Assembly (NCBI RefSeq): GCF_027364955.1 | Contig: NZ_DAHXOI010000001.1 | Span: 1 to 64,000, forward strand | Reading direction: 5' to 3' | DNA: 64,000 nt | From: Ferrimicrobium sp. | GTDB lineage: Bacteria > Actinomycetota > Acidimicrobiia > Acidimicrobiales > Acidimicrobiaceae | Part shown: piece after piece, positions 58,927 through 64,000 of the stretch | How positions within the stretch are numbered: the stretch's first letter is position 1 | How the letters are laid out: every line of letters starts with the position of its first letter | Translations under genes and position numbers: made by a program | The notes under the pieces: generated by a model | Seen by the model: only the letters and a program-made list of their open reading frames with translations | Databases searched by the model: none | Told to the model about the DNA's origin: nothing

Positions 58927-59505
58927 TTAGCCCTTTGGAATGAAGGCATCGACAACGGCTAATGCGCGTCGTACCGTAGCCTTGGCGTCGATCACCTTGT
59001 CGGCAATATCCTGGGTGGCGCTCAACATGGTGAACAAAAGCACGGCTGTGCTCTCCGGGTCGGTGAGCTTGAGTAGCTTGAGCGGTTCGACCAAGGGACG
59101 CGACAACTCGAGATAGTACTCCTTGACCTTGCTGGCAATCTCAGGAGTGCGATCTCGGTTCTCAAGGTTCCGAAGCACCTCATGGGCGAGACGCGCATCC
59201 GATGCCGTGACGACCTTGGCAAAACCAGTGATCTGCTCACGCGGCTCACGGTGCCGTTTCATCGCAGCGACGAGTTGTTCTTGGTATCCTGGCAAAACAT
59301 CCTCTGCGAGTTCAAGCGCCAGATGGTTTTCCGATGGAAAGTACAGATAGACACTGTTGCGCCTCAAGCCGGCTCGAGGTCCTACGGCCTCGAAGTTTAC
59401 CGACCTGATGGTTGGATTAAGCAACGACTCCTTGGCGGCATCAAGCAGCGCCTGTCGTCGTTGAGCGTGATGTTCCTTAACTGTGGGGGCCATGATCTTG
59501 GGCAT
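58927..59505 (-). CDS. TetR/AcrR-family transcriptional regulator
   Basis: A 192-residue regulator. The N-terminal helix-turn-helix spans about residues 36-58 (NFEAVGPRAGLRRNSVYLYFPSE) and is followed by an all-helical ligand domain. Start ATG 59505, or the second ATG at 59493. The gene is divergent from the LysM-domain gene across about 80 bases that hold a LexA-type palindrome. Target and ligand unknown. Confidence 0.82.
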   Translation of the reverse strand: MPKIMAPTVKEHHAQRRQALLDAAKESLLNPTIRSVNFEAVGPRAGLRRNSVYLYFPSENHLALELAEDVLPGYQEQLVAAMKRHREPREQITGFAKVVTASDARLAHEVLRNLENRDRTPEIASKVKEYYLELSRPLVEPLKLLKLTDPESTAVLLFTMLSATQDIADKVIDAKATVRRALAVVDAFIPKG

Positions 59506-59569
59506 TGATCAAAGTATATAGCTGTTTTGCTTCCGTCTACCCGAATATCAAATTTCTCTGTCAGAGTCT

Positions 59570-59583
59570 CGAACTACAGTTCG
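59570..59583. promoter_or_regulatory. LexA (SOS) box, CGAAC-N4-GTTCG
   Basis: A perfect 14-base palindrome CGAACTACAGTTCG, identical to the LexA operator core of Gram-positive bacteria (CGAAC-N4-GTTCG). It sits 3 bases upstream of the ATG at 59587 of the LysM gene and 64 bases upstream of the divergent TetR gene. A TATGAT at 59586-59591 could be a -10 element, which would put the box between -35 and -10. Confidence 0.75.
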
Positions 59584-59586
59584 CTT

Positions 59587-59916
59587 ATGATACAAATGCG
59601 AACCGCCCCCATGGTGGCCGATCGATCTCGAGCCTATGAACGCCCACGTCAAGTGCTATTGCGGTTGTTGATCTTGACGATCGTTGTGCTTGCGGTAATG
59701 GTGGTTCTCACCCGGGTTGTTGGTCCACTAGTCGATAGTTCGCATGCCTCTTCCGAGGTTTTCGTCGTTCGTCGAGGTGATACGCTGGTTTCAATCGCTG
59801 AGCGAGTAGATCCGAATATGAATCCGTATCCAATCGTGGCACAGATGGAGGTACAGACACACGGTACTTTCCTCGTGCCCGGAGAACGAATCGTCGTCCC
59901 TATAGCAGCACCATAA
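59587..59916 (+). CDS. LysM-domain membrane protein, probable SOS-controlled division inhibitor
   Basis: A 109-residue protein with a basic N-terminus, one membrane helix (about residues 23-45) and an extracytoplasmic LysM domain (57-105; VFVVRRGDTLVSIAERV). This plan, together with a LexA box directly upstream, matches the SOS-induced cell division suppressors YneA, DivS and ChiZ, which hold back septation after DNA damage. The start is unclear: no ribosome-binding sequence precedes the ATG codons at 59587, 59596 or 59611, so a leaderless transcript is possible. lexA itself is not nearby. Confidence 0.75.
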   Translation: MIQMRTAPMVADRSRAYERPRQVLLRLLILTIVVLAVMVVLTRVVGPLVDSSHASSEVFVVRRGDTLVSIAERVDPNMNPYPIVAQMEVQTHGTFLVPGERIVVPIAAP

Positions 59917-60016
59917 TGACCTTAGGCGAAGTACCTGTTGGGTTGGGAGGTATCGTTGGGTGCCATGGCCGCCAGGCTGTGACACGGTTCGAAGGGCGCT
60001 CTCGGTGTTGTTCTCG

Positions 60017-60961
60017 CTAGTCGGTCGTTAGGATGAGTTTTCCGAATTTCCCAGGTTGGCGGAAACGTTCATAGGCGGTTTCCCCCTCGGCGAGATCGAA
60101 CTGGTGCTCGACGATAATCCGATACGCGCCGGTGGCAAGGTGTCCGAGAAGGTGGTGCTCGACGTCGGCTGCAAGCAGTGACTTCTGCTCCCAGCTGCGT
60201 GCACGAAGTGTTGATGCACGTAGCGTCCCACGCTTGCTCATCAAGAGGCGGAGATCGATCTCTGGTTTGGCCGAGCTACCGACGCCGATCATGACAATCC
60301 TGCCCCCAAGGGCAAGCGATTCGAGGTTGGTTGGAAGATTCTCGCCGGAGACGAGTTCGATGATGACGTCATAGGGCCCGAAGTCGACGATCTCGTCGGG
60401 AGTCACGCTCGTGTGGCAGCCCAGCGAGAAGACTTGTGCGTCGCTCTCGTGACTGCGCACCACGGCGGTGACATGAGCGCCGAGCAATGCACCAATCTGT
60501 ACCGCTGCGTTGCCGACTCCGCCGAGGGCACCATGCACTAGCAGTCGATCGCCGATACTGAGGTGCACCTGACGTATCAACGCGTCGAAGGCGGTGAATG
60601 CTGCCTCTGGGTAGCCACCGGCGATTTTGGGATCGATGCCGTCCGGGACCGGAATGCATGCGCTTGCTGGTATGGTCAGGAAGTCGGCGTGAGCTCCCCC
60701 TCCGGTGATCCCCATCACGAGTTGACCAGGTTGTCGTGTGGTGACCGTGGAGCCGACCTCTACGACTTCTCCGGCGAATTCCAGCCCAAGCCGTTCAGGG
60801 TCAAAGCCTGCTGGGGGAGGGTAGTGGCCGCGCGCTTGGAGCAGATCGGCAGCATTGATACCAGCACTTCTTACCCGCACGAGGACTTCGTGAGGGTCAG
60901 GTTGTGGTGTTGGCACCTCTGCTACCCTAACGGATCCGTTCTTTGCAATGAGTGCGCGCAT
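60017..60961 (-). CDS. Zinc-free medium-chain dehydrogenase, quinone oxidoreductase type
   Basis: A 314-residue NADPH-dependent oxidoreductase of the QOR/zeta-crystallin type. Landmarks: RSAGINAADLLQARGHYPPP at the N-terminus, GLEFAGEVVEVG, and the nucleotide-binding VHGALGGVGNAAVQIG. No cysteine and histidine zinc ligands are visible. Start ATG at 60961 after GAGGGAGAAGCG; an upstream frame to 61042 has no similarity. Divergent from fumC. Confidence 0.9.
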   Translation of the reverse strand: MRALIAKNGSVRVAEVPTPQPDPHEVLVRVRSAGINAADLLQARGHYPPPAGFDPERLGLEFAGEVVEVGSTVTTRQPGQLVMGITGGGAHADFLTIPASACIPVPDGIDPKIAGGYPEAAFTAFDALIRQVHLSIGDRLLVHGALGGVGNAAVQIGALLGAHVTAVVRSHESDAQVFSLGCHTSVTPDEIVDFGPYDVIIELVSGENLPTNLESLALGGRIVMIGVGSSAKPEIDLRLLMSKRGTLRASTLRARSWEQKSLLAADVEHHLLGHLATGAYRIIVEHQFDLAEGETAYERFRQPGKFGKLILTTD

Positions 60962-61129
60962 CGCTTCTCCCTCTGTTGGTGCATCATCGGCGATCACCGT
61001 CAAAACTAAGCCTAGTGTCGGTGAACAACGGGTGGGGAGCACGCTGTTCGAGCGGGTGTCAAGTGGATTTTGGAGACCTACTCCGGTAGCGTGGTGGATG
61101 CAACAGCTGTTCTAACCAGGGAGGTACTG

Positions 61130-62515
61130 ATGACGGAAGAGATGCGAATCGAACACGACTCGATGGGCGAGGTTGAGGTCCCAGCTGCTGCGCTATGGGG
61201 CGCGCAGACGCAACGTGCTGTCAACAATTTTCCGATTTCGGGACAGCGGCTCCCAATGTCGCTCATCAGAGGTCTTGTTTGGATCAAGTGGGCTGCTGCG
61301 AGCACCAACGTAGATTTAGGTATCCTTGACTCCGCGATTGGGGACGCCATCGTCAAGGCCTGCCAGGAGGTGCTCGAAGGCGATCACGACGATCAGTTTC
61401 CTATCGATATTTACCAGACGGGATCTGGAACCTCGTCGAATATGAATGTGAACGAGGTGATCGCCCGCCTTGCTAGTGGTCACTTGGGTGCGCCAGTGTT
61501 ACCCAACGATCATGTCAACGCATCGCAGTCGTCCAACGATGTCTTCCCAACGGCGATGCACCTGGGAATCCTCCTTGAACTCTCGGGATCGCTGCTTCCT
61601 TCGCTTCATCGACTCGCCGATGGCCTTGATGCGAAGGCATCGGAGTTCTCCGAAGTGGTGAAATCGGGCCGTACCCATCTCATGGATGCAACCCCGATCA
61701 CGCTTGGCCAGGAGTTCTCTGGTTACGCAGCGGCGGTTCGCAAGGGGATCGGTCGCATCGAGCTTGCGAGAGATGATGTTGGCGAAGTTCCTCTAGGAGG
61801 AACCGCCGTTGGCACCGGACTCAATGCGCCCCCAGGATTTGCGGGGGGTGTGCTGGCGCGGCTGCAGGACCGGCTTGGGGTACCTATCCGAGAGGCAACG
61901 AATCACTTCGAGGCCCATGGTGCACGAGATGCTGTTGTCTTCCTCTCCGGCGCACTCAAGACGTTGGCGATGGCCTACTACAAACTAGCCAATGACCTCC
62001 GATGGATGTCATCAGGACCACGCTGCGGCCTCGGCGAGATCCATTTGCCTGATCTCCAACCTGGTTCATCGATTATGCCTGGCAAGGTGAATCCGGTGGT
62101 GCCCGAAGCGATGGGTCAAGTCGTCGCCAAGGTCATCGGCAACGATGCGACGATCGCCTTTGGGGGAGCGGCCGGAAACTTCGAACTCAACGTCATGCAG
62201 CCAATTATCGGAGTCGCTATCTTGGATTCGATTCACATTATGAGTACTATTGCGGAATCGATGCTCACCAAATGTATTCTTGGCATCGAGGCCAATGTCG
62301 AGCGCTGTCGCATGTATGCACTCTCCTCGCCGTCAATCGGAACTTCCTTGAACCCCTATATCGGATATGAACAGGCGGCAAAGGTGATTAAGGAAGCGCT
62401 CGCGAGCGACAAAGACTTGCGAACCGTGGTGCTTGAGAAGGGTCTCCTCTCCGAAGCAGAGGTCGATGTCGCACTTGACGTCATGGCAATGACTAAAGGA
62501 GGTATTGTCCGCTAG
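61130..62515 (+). CDS. fumC: Fumarate hydratase, class II
   Basis: Interconverts fumarate and malate in the TCA cycle; iron-free, so insensitive to superoxide. The 461-residue protein has ALWGAQTQRAVNNFPISG, TGSGTSSNMNVNEV, and the class II signature GSSIMPGKVNPVVPEA near residue 320. GGGAGGTACTG precedes the ATG at 61130; a longer frame from 61070 is not conserved. Followed by a strong hairpin. A class-II aspartase is the family alternative, but the N-terminal motifs are those of fumarase. Confidence 0.95.
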   Translation: MTEEMRIEHDSMGEVEVPAAALWGAQTQRAVNNFPISGQRLPMSLIRGLVWIKWAAASTNVDLGILDSAIGDAIVKACQEVLEGDHDDQFPIDIYQTGSGTSSNMNVNEVIARLASGHLGAPVLPNDHVNASQSSNDVFPTAMHLGILLELSGSLLPSLHRLADGLDAKASEFSEVVKSGRTHLMDATPITLGQEFSGYAAAVRKGIGRIELARDDVGEVPLGGTAVGTGLNAPPGFAGGVLARLQDRLGVPIREATNHFEAHGARDAVVFLSGALKTLAMAYYKLANDLRWMSSGPRCGLGEIHLPDLQPGSSIMPGKVNPVVPEAMGQVVAKVIGNDATIAFGGAAGNFELNVMQPIIGVAILDSIHIMSTIAESMLTKCILGIEANVERCRMYALSSPSIGTSLNPYIGYEQAAKVIKEALASDKDLRTVVLEKGLLSEAEVDVALDVMAMTKGGIVR

Positions 62516-62593
62516 TGCTCGGAGTCGCTATGGGACAATAGCGCGACCATGTGATGTGTATCTACAGCGTCGGTAGCCATGTGTTGGAGTGGC

Positions 62594-62624
62594 CACGGCT
62601 GCGGTTTGTCCAACCGCAGCCGTG
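62594..62624 (+). terminator. Hairpin downstream of fumC
   Basis: Perfect 13-base stem CACGGCTGCGGTT (62594-62606) with 62612-62624 around a 5-base loop, between the stops of fumC and the convergent small membrane gene. A T-run is absent on the plus strand but the placement suggests a bidirectional terminator. Confidence 0.7.
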
Positions 62625-62646
62625 ACACCCGGGTTTAGCGAAGATA

Positions 62647-62982
62647 TCAGGCGACTCGTTTGAGGTCGCTGCGCTCGAGTTGGACAGCTTGATCTTCAAT
62701 TTTGCGATGTAACCCAGCGAAGAACCCTACGATCGCATCAAAGAAGAAGGCGATCCCACCAAGCGCCAGACCGGTGATGGTGACGCCTACCCAGTCGGCT
62801 CGTAGATGGCCGATGGCGAATCCAGTCCATAGATTGAGGTTGGCGATCCAAGCGAGTGCGACTCCCAAAATGAGTTGCACAAGTGGTTTGAGTTCTCGGG
62901 TGTGCCCATAGGCGCGCTCCCCAAGGAGACTCAACCCGTAGATACCAAGGCCGAACAGGATGACAAGCCCAAAGAAGTGCAT
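62647..62982 (-). CDS. Small membrane protein of unknown function
   Basis: A 111-residue protein with three predicted helices (about residues 3-22, 32-50 and 64-88): LVILFGLGIYGLSLLGE, VQLILGVALAWIANLNLW and VGVTITGLALGGIAFFFDAI. The C-terminus is a charged segment (about residues 92-111). I recognise no family. ATG at 62982 with GGAGGATCAA just upstream gives a good start. Convergent with fumC across the terminator hairpin. Confidence 0.75.
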   Translation of the reverse strand: MHFFGLVILFGLGIYGLSLLGERAYGHTRELKPLVQLILGVALAWIANLNLWTGFAIGHLRADWVGVTITGLALGGIAFFFDAIVGFFAGLHRKIEDQAVQLERSDLKRVA

Positions 62983-63367
62983 TTGATCCTCCTTTCAACT
63001 TCTGTTGGTTCGTAGGCGTCAACACGCGGACCGCAAGGTTGTATGCCAGCCACATTTCAGGTATTTTTTAGCTTGTGGCTTCGGTCATAGTACTGGGAGG
63101 GTGTGCCTAAACGAACAACGCGGGTGGTGTGCGAATGCGTCTGGCTGGAATCTCGTACCTAGGCACGGCATAGGCGGCCTAAAGGCACACACTCCGTTCC
63201 CTGACCCTTGGAGGTGTATGGGCGGGAGACGACGGCTGTCGGCCGAAGGAAGGCTGTGAGTTCGTCATGTGAGAGGGCAAGAATGAACAAGCGCGAGAGT
63301 TGGTGCCAAAATCGCCGCTGGAGCGAGAGGTCGAGCAAGACGAACAGCCGCTCGTAGACTCTTTGGT
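62983..63367. other. 385-bp gap with a long inverted repeat but no clear gene
   Basis: GTGTGCCT (63101-63108) and AGGCACAC (63183-63190) could pair across about 75 bases, with further partial complementarity inside. No open frame here has protein-like composition. Possible structured RNA or promoter region for the flanking divergent genes; not demonstrated. Confidence 0.45.
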
Positions 63368-63877
63368 ATGGCACTTTTGGAGCACTTTCGGTACCTGGCA
63401 CGCTACGCGATGTTCGATGATCCCGATATCGTGACCGAGTTTGGCTATCTTCTGGCGGAAGGAGCAGACGACCCCGCCGAGCTTAGTCCCGCATTAGTTC
63501 AGTTGTTGAAGGGAATGCCTCAAGCGATCGAGATTTGGAGTGTCACGAATGCGCTGCTCGGGGCCGTTGACCTCGCGGGCGCTGCCGCCGAGCTTGGCTG
63601 GGCACTGATCACACACGTCAGCGGGTGCGAACTTCATCGATCCCCGATCATGCCGCTCGCGGTCAGCGCGCGGTCCGCGCTTCAGATTGGTGCCCTGCAG
63701 GAGTGTCGGACGTGTCGCTTTCGACTGCTCCCTGATGCCTTACTCCACCGATATGCGACGCATTATGGATACCCTGTGGAGGCACTGGGATCCCGTCCGG
63801 TCTATGTTGATGGCGTCAGAGTTCTCTCAAAACAGTATGAGTGGCCGAGCCTGGCTCCAATATTGGCCGATCATTAA
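63368..63877 (+). CDS. Unrecognised 169-residue protein
   Basis: Soluble, helical-looking protein with no signal peptide. Cysteines cluster in the C-terminal half: GCELHRS at about 95 and ECRTCRFRLLP at about 118-128, a possible metal site. The rest is rich in Ala, Leu and Asp, with ELSPALVQLLKGMP and DLAGAAAELGWALI. ATG at 63368; ATG at 63410 is a shorter alternative. No ribosome-binding site of note. It stands alone near the window end, and I cannot name a function. Confidence 0.55.
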   Translation: MALLEHFRYLARYAMFDDPDIVTEFGYLLAEGADDPAELSPALVQLLKGMPQAIEIWSVTNALLGAVDLAGAAAELGWALITHVSGCELHRSPIMPLAVSARSALQIGALQECRTCRFRLLPDALLHRYATHYGYPVEALGSRPVYVDGVRVLSKQYEWPSLAPILADH

Positions 63878-64000
63878 CTGGTCCACCTGGTTAAATTGGT
63901 AAGGGTCAGCACAGATTGATAGAATTAGCCCTCGTCTCATCCGAGTCACTACTTGTGTGAGCGCCAAGATGAAGCTATGAAGTCTCTATCTCTGGAGTAT

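Noticed and set aside
63005-63259. Plus-strand frame in the 63.0-63.4 kb gap
   Set aside because: Arg/Cys/Trp-rich composition typical of a spurious frame, and it overlaps the long inverted repeat.

Overview
The window reads as a chromosomal core region of an actinobacterium. The cues are an uninterrupted qcrCAB plus ctaCDEF respiratory cluster, a HemQ-type (coproporphyrin-dependent) heme route, an actinobacterial cytochrome oxidase subunit IV, a Rho with a long low-complexity N-terminal insert, a HelD-like helicase, GroEL under a CIRCE operator, and frequent GTG/TTG starts. Moderate GC, very tight packing and overall protein flavour suggest the class Acidimicrobiia (Ferrimicrobium, Acidimicrobium or Acidithrix-like), but this is inference; there is no 16S gene here. 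I see no insertion sequence, prophage, CRISPR array, toxin island or rRNA.

Layout. 1-4.6 kb: a TetR regulator, then a solute block of trehalose-phosphate phosphatase and a GT20 synthase (leftward), glycerate kinase (rightward) and a glucosyl-3-phosphoglycerate-synthase-like glycosyltransferase (leftward). 4.7-6.5 kb: CIRCE-groEL. 6.6-8.9 kb: a four-gene unit of hemQ, a LarE-type sulfur transferase, a stand-alone NIL-domain protein and an unknown. 8.9-13.5 kb: a small Cys-rich protein, Nudix hydrolase, PAC2 protein, GNAT, citrate synthase and thioesterase II. 13.5-20 kb: GtrA, cobT, hemY/hemE (leftward) and a HelD-like helicase. 20-27 kb: ctaE-qcrC-qcrA-qcrB-ctaC-ctaD-ctaF, a complete bc-aa3 respiratory supercomplex set. 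27-33.4 kb: a 0.7 kb gene-free stretch, tatA, dedA, a GT2, murE, an ABC exporter pair and tRNA-Arg(CCG). 33.4-38.6 kb: argS-lysA-hom-thrC. 38.7-47.1 kb: rho-rpmE-unknown-prfA-prmC-sua5-glyA-tagO-like. 47.2-55.8 kb: the F1Fo ATP synthase operon (two small assembly-type membrane genes, then atpBEFHAGDC) with a 2H-phosphoesterase at its end. 55.8-64 kb: glpX, an acyl-CoA mutase large subunit, TetR, a LysM protein behind a LexA-type SOS box, a quinone oxidoreductase, fumC and two unknown proteins.

How it works together. Citrate synthase, fumarase, the bc-aa3 chain and ATP synthase form an aerobic energy core. HemE, HemY and HemQ supply heme to it. CobT fits the cobalamin need of the acyl-CoA mutase. 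LysA, Hom, ThrC and MurE are the aspartate-family and cell-wall segment. Trehalose and probably glucosylglycerate genes suggest osmotic or acid stress protection.

Best leads: the hemQ-larE-NIL-unknown unit, the SOS box on the LysM protein, the duplicated domain in ATP synthase delta, the altered MurE specificity motif, the glycerate/GpgS-like/OtsAB block, and the tandem repeats next to CIRCE, before ctaE and inside rho.
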